In this document: piece after piece, positions 8,706-17,139 of the stretch
Position numbering within the stretch: position 1 is the stretch's first letter
Layout of the letters: every line of letters starts with the position of its first letter
Origin: Christensenella sp034926635
GTDB taxonomy: Bacteria > Bacillota > Clostridia > Christensenellales > Christensenellaceae
Reading direction: 5' to 3'
NCBI GenBank assembly: GCA_034926635.1
Contig: JAYFQX010000006.1
Coordinates: 95,565-159,564, forward strand
Length of the DNA: 64,000 bases
Notes under the pieces: generated by a model
What the model saw: only the letters and a program-made list of their open reading frames with translations
The model's database searches: none
What the model was told of the DNA's origin: nothing
Position numbers and translations under genes: made by a program

Positions 8706-9584
8706 TTAGTGGAGGTTGATCATTACAATTTCGGGTCTGTTATAGAAACGTGGAATGCGGATGCTTTCCCTTGCAAGCCCTCGGCTTACGATCATTGTGG
8801 TGTGTTCCATAGAATATTTGCCGCCGGCGTACTTTGGAAAAAATCCCTGATTGGGCGCATAAATTCCGTTAACCAGCCCGGGGATCCGCCATTGACCGCC
8901 GTGTGCATGCCCGCATACTGTGAGATCGATACGCGGATCGTCATAAAGCGCGGTCAACTCCGGTCTGTGCGATAATAAAACGGTATAATTTCCGTTATCA
9001 GCAAGCTTTTTCACCCGATCAACCTGTTCCTTAACGGTCTGTGTGTTTTGCTGCTCTCCCGCAGGTGCCAGTAGGGCAGAATCGGGATCGTCAACGCCGC
9101 CGATATTAAGCGTCTCGCCATTGATTGTAATGGTCCGCACGGTTCCGCTCAAACGGATCACGCCGTATTTTTTCAGAATACGCATTTTTTGGTCAAAGGC
9201 GCTGCTGCCGCTCCAGTATTCATGGTTCCCGGTGACATAATAGCACGGGTATGCAGCGGCAATCTTTTCAAGCAAATATTCTGTGTTATCATCCGGTATT
9301 TCATCATCGAAAATATCCCCGGCAAATAAAATGAGATCGGGATCTTGCCTTGTGATTTCGTTCGCGAGAATACGCTCTTTTTCTCCATAGCTGCAGGAAT
9401 GCAAATCCGCAATCAAGGCGATTTTGATATGATTTTCGATCTCTTTTGCATCGACATCGTATGCTTGTATGCGCAGCCCGTTATAAAAACCAACCAGCAA
9501 AAATAATGCACAAAGGGTCAGCAGAAGTAATAATGTTGTTTTATCCTTTTTCCCTTTTGTCATATTTGCTTCGCTGTTTTTCAT
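8706..9584 (-). CDS. Membrane-anchored metallophosphoesterase (YkuE/YaeI-like)
   Basis: Calcineurin-like phosphoesterase of about 292 residues. One N-terminal membrane anchor (LLLLLTLCALFLLVGFYNG) is followed by the metal-binding motifs IADLH, FAGDIFDD, TGNHEYW, LLSHRPE and GHAHGGQ, so all catalytic blocks are present. It resembles YkuE/YaeI enzymes acting at the outer membrane face on phospholipid-linked substrates; the true substrate is unknown. The frame stays open to a TTG at 9623. I prefer ATG 9584, with GGTG about seven bases upstream, but this is not certain. Single-gene unit with an AT-rich upstream region. Confidence 0.88.
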   Translation of the reverse strand: MKNSEANMTKGKKDKTTLLLLLTLCALFLLVGFYNGLRIQAYDVDAKEIENHIKIALIADLHSCSYGEKERILANEITRQDPDLILFAGDIFDDEIPDDNTEYLLEKIAAAYPCYYVTGNHEYWSGSSAFDQKMRILKKYGVIRLSGTVRTITINGETLNIGGVDDPDSALLAPAGEQQNTQTVKEQVDRVKKLADNGNYTVLLSHRPELTALYDDPRIDLTVCGHAHGGQWRIPGLVNGIYAPNQGFFPKYAGGKYSMEHTTMIVSRGLARESIRIPRFYNRPEIVMINLH

Positions 9585-9623
9585 ATCCTCGCACCACAAT
9601 ACAGCATAACTGCCTGTATACAA

Positions 9624-9784
9624 AATAATAATATTTTAACATAACGATACAAAAAATCATAATTATCGAATGATCGTTATTTTTTGTGCGGAATAAAGGA
9701 TAAAAATAATAAGCCCCATATCAGAAAATAAATATTAAGTCATATGGATTGTTATTTAAAAAATTAGCGCGAGAAATAAAAATT
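9624..9784. other. AT-rich gap with inverted repeat
   Basis: No gene. Contains a perfect 9-base dyad ACAAAAAAT / ATTTTTTGT with AACGAT and ATCGTT nearby, between about 9642 and 9690. It may combine termination of the DUF4125 operon with the promoter of the metallophosphoesterase (TTGTAT and an AT-rich -10 on the minus strand). Confidence 0.35.
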
Positions 9785-10405
9785 TTACCCGCGTTGCCTT
9801 TTGGCAAGGGCTTCTTCTGCCTGGCTGACAGAAGTATATCCGTACGCCAGAGAGGTATAAGTCAGGATTTCTTCGTTCATATTCCTGCTTTCACGCTGTA
9901 ATCCGGCAAGAAAATCCTCATACTTGCGCAGCGTGGCTTCGGAATAGGTTGCCAGCTCGCCCTTGAGGTAGGTTTCAAAAGAGGTGCCGTAAGGGCTGTC
10001 CTCCGAGGAATGAATCGGGCGTCCGTTTCCCGCAACATAAGGATATCTTTTTGCAAAATCCTCCAACCATGCTACCTGCACGGACGCAATTTTGCCAATC
10101 CTCTGTTTTGCTTCTTCCGAGAGGGGAGGGAGACTCCCTTCAATATCCGCATATTCCTGCGGGAAAGTATGCTCCATCATCCGCGCATATTTTTCGCTTA
10201 AAAGATTACGCCCCTCTTTTTTGGCTTCCAGCAGGTCATCAAGATAACTTTTCAAGAGTTCTTCACTCCACGCCCGAAACTGGCTGCCGCGCATGATTGT
10301 AAAAGTTTTCAGGTCGTCCTGGCAGTCGGCACGTCCGTTTCTGTTTTGCACCGCGTCAAACATCTTCCACTCAATTCCAAGAATCTCATCAATGATTCCA
10401 TCCAT
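9785..10405 (-). CDS. DUF4125 family protein
   Basis: 206-residue soluble, helix-rich protein of the DUF4125 family. It has no signal peptide or membrane segment and no catalytic motif that I can name. Conserved-looking features are the N-terminal EILGIEWKMFDAVQN and the QNRNGRADCQDD and RPIHSSEDSP stretches. AAAGGA precedes the ATG. Third gene of a three-gene operon with a DUF4037 protein and a TPR protein; that trio recurs in gut Clostridia as far as I recall. Function unknown. The partners suggest a protein-modification or signalling role (speculative). Confidence 0.8.
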   Translation of the reverse strand: MDGIIDEILGIEWKMFDAVQNRNGRADCQDDLKTFTIMRGSQFRAWSEELLKSYLDDLLEAKKEGRNLLSEKYARMMEHTFPQEYADIEGSLPPLSEEAKQRIGKIASVQVAWLEDFAKRYPYVAGNGRPIHSSEDSPYGTSFETYLKGELATYSEATLRKYEDFLAGLQRESRNMNEEILTYTSLAYGYTSVSQAEEALAKRQRG

Positions 10406-10424
10406 GTTTTTTCCTTTCTGGCGG

Positions 10425-11363
10425 TTATTCCGCCATCACGTGCATTTTCCGTATCTCGGGATCCGCAATGCGCGCCATAATGCGCGGGCAATGATCATGC
10501 AGGAAATCTTCGTTTCCCGTAGTCAGTCCCTGCGCCTTCAATTCTTCGAGAACCGCAGCGCAGATCTCTTCGATCAGCTCTTCGCGGTGGGGATAAGGAT
10601 TTTCCCCCGCGTAGGGCTCTGCGCATAACTCCGTAAAGGATCCATAGGTCTCGCTGAGTTTTGCAAGATCCGCAATGCCGCGGTGCGCCCATTTATAAAA
10701 AGGGGCGTAGCGCTTATTTAGCAGATAAATCATAGAAAAAGAAGCATTCATAAATTCCGCCAGCGCGCAGGCAGCCGCGACGGCTTCGCCACGCCGCAGG
10801 CAGCGCGCATAATTATATTGTCCGGCCTGCGCCATGATCGCGGCACGCGCGGCAATTTTTTTGATGCGCAGGTCTTCCGGATAAAAAGCAAGAAGAGCGG
10901 CGCGAACGGCGGAAAACGATCCTTGCGGGTCAGTAAAAACTTCGCCGTTGGTGGCGCAGGCAAGAAAATGCTCGGGAATCCGCCGCCATTGCGCAAGCGT
11001 TTGGGGCGCGCAAGAGAGCCCGGTAAATTTTTGATAGAAGAGCGAAGCGGGCATGACGCCTACGCGTCCTTCTCCGTAGTCGCTCACGGCGCGCGCGGGA
11101 TATCCAAGAAAGCTTCCCGGTAAATCGTTATAGGCACGCTGCATTTCTTTGCCTACCGCGGCATAATCCCCGTCGCTGAGCCAAAGACAGAAAGACGGAC
11201 CCCAATCGTGGTCACGAGAGATTTCGTCATCAAAACCAAAACATTCAGATCCTTCGCCGGCAAGCCCCGCGGCTGTACTTTGGACATATTCCGGGAATTT
11301 TTCGTGCAGCATGGGCGCGCCATAGGCTTCGAAATACGCCCGGGAAAGCGCCAGCCCCTTCAT
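10425..11363 (-). CDS. DUF4037 family protein, possible nucleotidyltransferase fold
   Basis: 312-residue protein of the DUF4037 family. Near the N-terminus (about 35-57) GSECFGFDDEISRDHDWGP resembles the polymerase-beta-type nucleotidyltransferase pattern, a G-S followed after 11 residues by D-x-D. The following part is alpha-helical with no known motif. If the resemblance holds it could transfer NMP to a protein or small molecule; this is inference and not an established activity. The start overlaps the TPR gene's stop by four bases (ATGA), indicating translational coupling. DUF4125 follows 19 bases downstream. Confidence 0.8.
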   Translation of the reverse strand: MKGLALSRAYFEAYGAPMLHEKFPEYVQSTAAGLAGEGSECFGFDDEISRDHDWGPSFCLWLSDGDYAAVGKEMQRAYNDLPGSFLGYPARAVSDYGEGRVGVMPASLFYQKFTGLSCAPQTLAQWRRIPEHFLACATNGEVFTDPQGSFSAVRAALLAFYPEDLRIKKIAARAAIMAQAGQYNYARCLRRGEAVAAACALAEFMNASFSMIYLLNKRYAPFYKWAHRGIADLAKLSETYGSFTELCAEPYAGENPYPHREELIEEICAAVLEELKAQGLTTGNEDFLHDHCPRIMARIADPEIRKMHVMAE

Positions 11364-12301
11364 AGGCTGCAGGTATTCCTGCGTTCTTCCATTTCGCGCA
11401 GGGCGTCGATGGCTTTTTGACTGGAAGGATGATCTTTTCCGCGTACTGCCTCAAAAATATCCTTTGCTTTTACCATATATTCGGCGGCAAGATCAAGTTG
11501 CCCGGATTTTTCATAAGTATGTGCCAGGTTTTCACATGCAATGCCGTATTCGATGTTGTGACCGAAAAAGCGGTTGGTCTGCGCGAGCGTCTCTAAATAG
11601 GTGTCTGCAGCCGCGCTGTATTCCCCGGCGTTGAATTGCAGTCCCGCGCGGATGTTGAGTGCCGCGGCATAGTGCGGGCTTGCGTCGTTGCCTTTAAAAA
11701 TAGAAAGCGCCATTTCCAAATTCTCTGCAGCTTTCGCTTTTTGCCCCATTTTCTGGTAAAGGGCGGCAAGGTTGGTGTAAGATGTAGCTGCTTCTTCCTC
11801 GCAGTCAGGCAGGGTTTTAATGATCCCGAGCGCTTTTTCCAGGCAGGCAGCCGCTTCTTTATAGTCTTCCATGCTTTGATATAAAAGCGCCATGTTGTTG
11901 AGCGCGCTCGCATAGAGATAACTTTCCGCGCTCACGGTCGATTCATAAATGTCGAGAGCTTTTTGGAATAAGCCAAGGGATTTTTCGTATTCGCCCATCA
12001 GACGGCAGGTGCCTGCCATGTTGTTGAGGTTTGTCGCATATTCCACGGTATCGGTTCCCAAAAACCGACCGATCACATCTTGCGCGGCTTCAAAGGAGTT
12101 GAGCGAAGCGCGGTAACGGCTGGTGCCCCGGTAAAAACCGCCAAGCTCGCTTAAGACCGCAAGATAAGTGGGGTTAAAACCGCCGCAGCAGGGCGCGTAA
12201 CGCCGCCCGCTCGCCAGCAAAAATTGTTCCACGTCTTCCATTTTACCTGCGGCATATAGTTTATCCAGTTCTTCAAAAAATTGTGCAGTTGTATTTTCCA
12301 T
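11360..12301 (-). CDS. Tetratricopeptide-repeat protein
   Basis: About 313 residues, made mostly of tandem TPR helices of the kinesin-light-chain type (for example ATNLNNMAGTCRLMGEYEKSL, NNMALLYQSMEDYKEA, TNLAALYQKMGQKAKA). There is no signal peptide, so it is a cytoplasmic scaffold or sensor. The ATG at 12301 has GGGAG upstream; an ATG 18 bases earlier lacks a ribosome site. First gene of the TPR-DUF4037-DUF4125 operon. A strong promoter and an 18-base palindrome precede it, so the operon is probably regulated. Confidence 0.88.
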   Translation of the reverse strand: MENTTAQFFEELDKLYAAGKMEDVEQFLLASGRRYAPCCGGFNPTYLAVLSELGGFYRGTSRYRASLNSFEAAQDVIGRFLGTDTVEYATNLNNMAGTCRLMGEYEKSLGLFQKALDIYESTVSAESYLYASALNNMALLYQSMEDYKEAAACLEKALGIIKTLPDCEEEAATSYTNLAALYQKMGQKAKAAENLEMALSIFKGNDASPHYAAALNIRAGLQFNAGEYSAAADTYLETLAQTNRFFGHNIEYGIACENLAHTYEKSGQLDLAAEYMVKAKDIFEAVRGKDHPSSQKAIDALREMEERRNTCSL

Positions 12302-12335
12302 TTTTTTCTTTTCTCCCATTAAAAAATAAAACGAT

Positions 12336-12353
12336 ATTTTACATGTGTAAAAT
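12336..12353. promoter_or_regulatory. Palindromic operator before the TPR operon
   Basis: ATTTTACA-TG-TGTAAAAT, a perfect 8+2+8 palindrome. It lies about 26-43 bases downstream of the predicted transcription start of the TPR operon, where a bound repressor would block elongation. The cognate regulator is unknown and not encoded nearby. Confidence 0.55.
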
Positions 12354-12385
12354 GATGTATATTATGTAAGAATTTTGTTGCTTTT

Positions 12386-12414
12386 ATTATAATCGTTCGC
12401 AGGGTAAATAGCAA
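12386..12414 (-). promoter_or_regulatory. Promoter of the TPR-DUF4037-DUF4125 operon
   Basis: On the minus strand: -35 TTGCTA (12414-12409), 17-base spacer, perfect -10 TATAAT (12391-12386). With the palindrome and the metG promoter it explains the 322-base divergent gap. Confidence 0.78.
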
Positions 12415-12549
12415 CAGAATCCGATTGATTTTTAAAGAATATGACGCGATTTTCAGCGCCCGAAAGCCAGAGGCACAAAAGACGGCGCAGAAATTTGTTT
12501 CCCGTGGGAAGGATGGGCTTTGCGCAAAAGGGAAAGCGGCGCGGCGCTA

Positions 12550-12578
12550 TTGAAAAAACAGGAGGGAAAAGCTATAAT
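12550..12578 (+). promoter_or_regulatory. Promoter of the metG operon
   Basis: -35 TTGAAA (12550-12555), 17-base spacer, perfect -10 TATAAT (12573-12578), 46 bases before the metG start. No T-box leader is visible; the transcript leader is only about 40 bases. Confidence 0.8.
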
Positions 12579-12623
12579 ATTGATTAGTATGCGAAGAGTG
12601 AAACAGAAGGAGTTAAGAAAAGA

Positions 12624-14573
12624 ATGAGCGAAAAATTTTATATCACAACGCCGATTTATTATCCAAGTGATAAATTGCATATCGGTCATGCGTATTGCAC
12701 GACGGCGGCAGATTCCATCGCGCGGTTCAAGCGCCAGACGGGCTACGATGTGATGTTTTTGACGGGTACGGATGAACACGGCCAAAAAATAGAGAAAATT
12801 GCAACGGAAAAGGGCGTTTCCCCCAAAGATTATGTGGACGGGGTGGTAGAGCAGATCAGAGCGCTCTGGAAGCTGATGAACATTACCAACGACGATTTTA
12901 TCCGCACGACGGATGAGCGTCATGAGGTTTGCGTGCAGAAGATATTCCAGAAGCTTTATGATCAGGGCGATATTTACAAAAGTGAATACGAGAGCTGGTA
13001 TTGCACCCCGTGCGAGGCGTTTTGGACAGATACACAGGTGGGTGAAGACCATATTTGCCCGGACTGCGGGCGTCCGGTGCAGCGCGTCAAGGAAGAGAGT
13101 TATTTTTTCCGCGCATCCAAATATGCGCCGAAATTAATTGAATATATCAAGGAAAACCCGGAATTTATCCAGCCGGAATCCCGCAAGAATGAAATGCTGA
13201 ACAATTTCTTGCTGCCCGGGCTGGAGGATTTATGCGTATCAAGGTCTTCGTTCAAATGGGGCATCCCTGTTCCGTTTGACAAGGATCATGTGATGTATGT
13301 ATGGATTGATGCGCTTTCCAACTATATCAGCGCACTGGGATACCTTTCGGATGACGACAGCAAGTTCCAGAAGTATTGGCCTGCGGATCTGCATCTGGTA
13401 GGCAAAGAAATTGTGCGGTTTCACACGATTACCTGGCCGACGATTCTGATGGCGCTGGGGCTTCCGCTGCCGAAGCGCGTTTACGGGCACGGATGGCTGA
13501 CGCTGCAAGGCGGAAAAATGAGCAAGAGCCGCGGCAACGTGGTAGATCCGGTAGTGCTGGTGGGACGCTACGGCGTAGACGCCATTCGCTATTTTCTGAT
13601 GCGTGAGGCACCGCTCGGCAGTGACCTTATGTTCTCCAATGAATTGCTTTTGTCCCGGATCAATGCCGATCTCGCAAACGACCTTGGCAACCTGCTTTCG
13701 CGTACGGTGGCAATGATCGGTAAGTATTTTGACGGGCAGATCCCGCAGGCGGCAGAAGAAATGCCGGAGGATGCGGAATTGGTGTGCACGGCGTCGGCGC
13801 TTCCGGCGCGCGTGGAAGAACTGATGAACGAATGGCAGGTATCGCAGGCGCTGGCAGAAATTTGGAAATATGTTGGCATGCTGAATAAATATATTGACCT
13901 GACCGCGCCGTGGGCGCTCGCAAAGGATGAGGCAAACCGGCAGCGGCTGGGCAGCGTTATGTACCATCTTGCAGAGGGGCTGCGCATTGTCAGCGTTCTT
14001 ATTGAATGCGTTATGCCGGAGACGGCAGTCAAAATGCGTGCGCAGCTCGGAATCGGTGATATGCCGGAACTGCAGACATGGGAAAGCATTCAGTCTTACG
14101 GAAAACTCGGTAGCGGCATTACGGTCTGCAAGGGAGAAGCAATTTTTCCGCGTATTGATATCGAGGCAGAGCTGAAAACGCTGGAAGAGCTGATGAAGGC
14201 TGCGCAGGTCAAAACGGAAGAACCACCGCAGGCAGGAGAAAAGATCGAAGAAGCGTCGCAGATCAGCATAGACGATTTTAAAAAAGTGCAGCTTAAGACC
14301 GCGAAAGTGCTCGCGTGTGAAAACCTGAAAGGGTCGGATAAGCTGTTGAAATTAACGGTAAAATGCGGGGAGCAGACGCGCACCATTGTTTCCGGGATTC
14401 GCGAAAGTTTTTCTGCAGAGGAAATGGTTGGAAAAACCGTGGTGATCGTGGCGAACCTGAAGCCCGCCAAACTGCGCGGTACGCTTTCCGAAGGAATGAT
14501 CCTCGCGGTGGGCGATAATCCTAGCATCGCGCTGGTGACCGCAGATGCGGAGGATGGGCTGACAGTTGGATAA
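12624..14573 (+). CDS. metG: Methionyl-tRNA synthetase
   Basis: Class I aminoacyl-tRNA synthetase of 649 residues that charges tRNA-Met. The HIGH motif appears as LHIGHAYC (about 18). The zinc knuckle is CTPC...CPDC (about 130-150). KMSKS lies in GGKMSKSRGN (about 297). The C-terminal EMAP/OB tRNA-binding domain runs from about 548 (VQLKTAKVLACENL, TIVSGI). This is the MetG plan of Bacillota with fused tRNA-binding domain. AAGGAG lies before the ATG. It heads an operon with tatD and a radical SAM gene; tatD overlaps its stop by eight bases. Confidence 0.97.
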   Translation: MSEKFYITTPIYYPSDKLHIGHAYCTTAADSIARFKRQTGYDVMFLTGTDEHGQKIEKIATEKGVSPKDYVDGVVEQIRALWKLMNITNDDFIRTTDERHEVCVQKIFQKLYDQGDIYKSEYESWYCTPCEAFWTDTQVGEDHICPDCGRPVQRVKEESYFFRASKYAPKLIEYIKENPEFIQPESRKNEMLNNFLLPGLEDLCVSRSSFKWGIPVPFDKDHVMYVWIDALSNYISALGYLSDDDSKFQKYWPADLHLVGKEIVRFHTITWPTILMALGLPLPKRVYGHGWLTLQGGKMSKSRGNVVDPVVLVGRYGVDAIRYFLMREAPLGSDLMFSNELLLSRINADLANDLGNLLSRTVAMIGKYFDGQIPQAAEEMPEDAELVCTASALPARVEELMNEWQVSQALAEIWKYVGMLNKYIDLTAPWALAKDEANRQRLGSVMYHLAEGLRIVSVLIECVMPETAVKMRAQLGIGDMPELQTWESIQSYGKLGSGITVCKGEAIFPRIDIEAELKTLEELMKAAQVKTEEPPQAGEKIEEASQISIDDFKKVQLKTAKVLACENLKGSDKLLKLTVKCGEQTRTIVSGIRESFSAEEMVGKTVVIVANLKPAKLRGTLSEGMILAVGDNPSIALVTADAEDGLTVG

Positions 14574-15336
14574 CACGATGCTGATAGACACCCATACGCA
14601 CTTACTGGATGAGCGGTTTGATGAAGACCGGCAGGCGGTGGTTGCCGCACTGGGTAAAAACGGTCTGGAATGGATCGTAGAAAATTCTTCCGATCTTGCG
14701 GGGAGTATTGCGGCAACTGCGTTTGCGCGGGAATACGCCGCGGTTTATGCGGCGGTGGGCGTACATCCGCACAGCGCGCAGGAATGGGACGATCAGACGG
14801 AAACGGCGCTGCGCACACTGCTTTCGGAGCCCAAGGTCGTTGCCCTCGGAGAAATTGGTCTTGATTACCATTATGATTTTTCGCCGCGGGAAACCCAGCG
14901 CGCTGTGTTTGAAAAGCAGGTCGCAATTGCTGCGGTACTGGATGTCCCGTTTGTGGTGCATAGCCGCGAGGCTACGGCAGACACCATGGAGATCCTGCGC
15001 GGATATCCGCAGGGAAAAGGGGAGCTGCATTGCTTTTCCGGCAGTGCGCAGACAGCGCGCGAGCTCGTGAAGATGGGTTATTATATCGGCATTGGCGGTT
15101 CGCTGACCTTTAAAAACGCAAGAAAAACCATTGAGGCAGCACAAGAAGTGCCGCTGGGCCGTATTTTGCTGGAAACGGATTGCCCTTATATGACGCCGGT
15201 GCCGCTGCGCGGACAGCGTAACGAGCCTGCCTATGTGAAATATGTGGCGCAAAAACTGGCGGAAGTAAAAAACATAAGCGTAGATGAAGTGGCGCGCGCC
15301 ACAGCGGCAAATGCAAAAGAATTTTTCAGGATATAA
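14566..15336 (+). CDS. tatD: TatD-family metal-dependent hydrolase
   Basis: TIM-barrel amidohydrolase-like nuclease of 256 residues with the family metal ligands in IDTHTHL, GEIGLDYH, VVHSREA, HCFSGS and LLETDCPY. It is annotated as a 3'-5' DNase in nucleic-acid quality control or repair. The TTG at 14566 overlaps the metG stop by eight bases and lies 12 bases after GGAGG. ATG 14578 is an alternative start but lies too far from that site. The metG-tatD order is widespread in Bacillota. The next gene is the TatD-associated radical SAM protein. Confidence 0.93.
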   Translation: MDNTMLIDTHTHLLDERFDEDRQAVVAALGKNGLEWIVENSSDLAGSIAATAFAREYAAVYAAVGVHPHSAQEWDDQTETALRTLLSEPKVVALGEIGLDYHYDFSPRETQRAVFEKQVAIAAVLDVPFVVHSREATADTMEILRGYPQGKGELHCFSGSAQTARELVKMGYYIGIGGSLTFKNARKTIEAAQEVPLGRILLETDCPYMTPVPLRGQRNEPAYVKYVAQKLAEVKNISVDEVARATAANAKEFFRI

Positions 15337-15382
15337 ACGGAAAGACACGGTTTAAAAAAACGTGTGAGAAAAGAGGAAGCAA

Positions 15383-15970
15383 GTGAACAACACCTATACT
15401 TACAAAATCGGGGATGTAACCTATATCAACCTGACCAATCAATGTACCAACGATTGTGATTTCTGCGTGCGCAGGACGGAAAAAGGCGTGGCGGGTTATG
15501 ACCTGTGGATGGAAAAAGAGCCGACGGCGGCAGAGGTGATCGCCGAGTTGGCAAAGGATAAAACAGACGTGGTATTTTGCGGCTACGGCGAGCCGACTAT
15601 CAAAATCGACGAGCTTAAACAAATTGCGGCGTATGTCAAAAATTATGGCGGACATACGCGCATCAACACAAACGGTCATGCCAGCGTATATCACGGACGC
15701 GATATTGCAAAAGAACTTGTGGGACTCATCGACGAGGTCTCCATCAGTTTAAACGAGGCGGACGCGGCAAAATATCAGGCGGTCGCACACAGCAGGTATG
15801 GGGAAGACGGATTCCGGTATATGCTTGATTTCGCGCGGGATTGCGTGAAATACGGCATTAAGGCAACGCTTTCCGTGGTAGACGTCATCAGCCCGGAAGA
15901 CATCGAAACCTGCCGGAAGATCGCGCAGGATGTAGGCGCAACGTTTCGGGTGCGGCATTTTATTTCGTAA
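15383..15970 (+). CDS. TatD-associated radical SAM protein
   Basis: 195-residue minimal radical SAM enzyme. The Fe4S4 motif CTNDCDFC (about 21-28) is of CxxxCxxC form. A SAM-binding GYGEPT block follows, then TRINTNGH and EVSISLNEAD. No extra cluster domain is attached. It matches the short radical SAM family repeatedly found beside tatD in Bacillota; its reaction is not established. GTG start with AGAGGAAGC upstream, 46 bases after tatD. A separate promoter for the next operon lies downstream at 16016. Confidence 0.88.
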   Translation: MNNTYTYKIGDVTYINLTNQCTNDCDFCVRRTEKGVAGYDLWMEKEPTAAEVIAELAKDKTDVVFCGYGEPTIKIDELKQIAAYVKNYGGHTRINTNGHASVYHGRDIAKELVGLIDEVSISLNEADAAKYQAVAHSRYGEDGFRYMLDFARDCVKYGIKATLSVVDVISPEDIETCRKIAQDVGATFRVRHFIS

Positions 15971-16015
15971 GGATGCAAAAACGCGGGGCAATGCAACACC
16001 TGCAGGATGCTAAAG

Positions 16016-16044
16016 TTGACTATCCCCGTAAAAAATTATAAGAT
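16016..16044 (+). promoter_or_regulatory. Promoter of the yybS-gdpP-rplI-dnaB operon
   Basis: -35 TTGACT (16016-16021), 17-base spacer, -10 TAAGAT (16039-16044), about 60 bases before the GTG start at 16105. Confidence 0.72.
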
Positions 16045-16104
16045 ACTGGTATGATTGATGAAATTGAGAAAGTATGCGCTTTGATAGTGTAAAAGAGGAG
16101 TAAA

Positions 16105-17133
16105 GTGGGCGGACAGACGGAAGAAAAATACGAAAAACTATGGTGCGCGCTGGCGTGCGTGGGGGCGGCGGTTGCGCTCATGGCTTTGGGTGTACTTTCA
16201 AACTGGGTCGTTTTATTTCTGACTTCGTTGTTTGTACCTACTGCGTTGATCACCGCAGGCGCACGCGGCGGAGCCCTCCCTGCTGTGCTTGGTGTGGTTG
16301 CAACATGCGTGCTGGTGTGGCTGTTTGCAGGAACAAATATTGCGGTCATCACGGGTGTGTGCCTTTGTTTTCCGGTTTTTGTGATGACCTGGGTTATCCG
16401 CCGGAAAATGTCTTTTTATTACAGTACGCTGATCTCCTGCCTGACGCTGTTTGCCTCCCTTGGGCTGCTTCTGCTTTTGGTATGGCTGCTTTATGGGGCG
16501 GATCTTATGACGATCCTTTTGGGCAAGGTAGAAGGCACGCTGAACGCAAACCCGGAATTCACAAAGCTATATTATTCCATGTACCACGCCATGGCAAATG
16601 GTTCTACAACTTTTGATATAACGGCGGCGATGAATGTGCCGCTTGATACAGCGGTAGCAAGTCTGATGCGGACTTTTTCCACACAGCTTGCCCTGCTGGT
16701 GCCGCAGGCAGCCATGTTCTGCGTGGCGCTTTTTGGTTTACTGAATTATGTCATTCCGCGTGCTATTGTCAAAAAACTCGGCGTTGCGGTTGGCAAGGTT
16801 CCGTCTTTTTCCAATCTGTCGCTGCCATCCAAATTCGGCACTTGGTCTTTGGTGGCGCTGTTGGTGGCTTTTGTTGGCACGATGCTGGAATGGCGCAATT
16901 TTGAGCTTGTTTATGCGCTGGTAATGGGTTTCTTCAGCATTACCTACATGATCCAGGGCATGGCGTTTACAGATTGGCTGCTTAAGAAGAAGATTTCCTC
17001 GGTGGCAGGACGGTTTGCGCTGATCATCGTGATTTTTCTGGTATTGCAGCTGCTTGGGTTTAACCTATATATGTGGGTCGGCTTTCTGGAACAGATTATC
17101 AAATTCCGGAAACGTGCGACCGTGCAGGGATAA
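16105..17133 (+). CDS. DUF2232 / YybS-like membrane protein
   Basis: 342-residue integral membrane protein with about eight hydrophobic segments (for example ALACVGAAVALMAL, LLLLLVWLLYGADL). It matches the DUF2232 (YybS) family by its position directly before gdpP, rplI and dnaB, as in B. subtilis. Its role is unknown; transport or gating linked to c-di-AMP has not been shown. GTG start with AGAGGAG upstream. First gene of the five-gene operon. Confidence 0.88.
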   Translation: MGGQTEEKYEKLWCALACVGAAVALMALGVLSNWVVLFLTSLFVPTALITAGARGGALPAVLGVVATCVLVWLFAGTNIAVITGVCLCFPVFVMTWVIRRKMSFYYSTLISCLTLFASLGLLLLLVWLLYGADLMTILLGKVEGTLNANPEFTKLYYSMYHAMANGSTTFDITAAMNVPLDTAVASLMRTFSTQLALLVPQAAMFCVALFGLLNYVIPRAIVKKLGVAVGKVPSFSNLSLPSKFGTWSLVALLVAFVGTMLEWRNFELVYALVMGFFSITYMIQGMAFTDWLLKKKISSVAGRFALIIVIFLVLQLLGFNLYMWVGFLEQIIKFRKRATVQG

Positions 17134-17139
17134 AGTGTG

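Noticed and set aside
12302..12623. T-box leader before metG
   Set aside because: The promoter lies 46 bases before the start, too short for a T-box, and no T-box sequence is seen.
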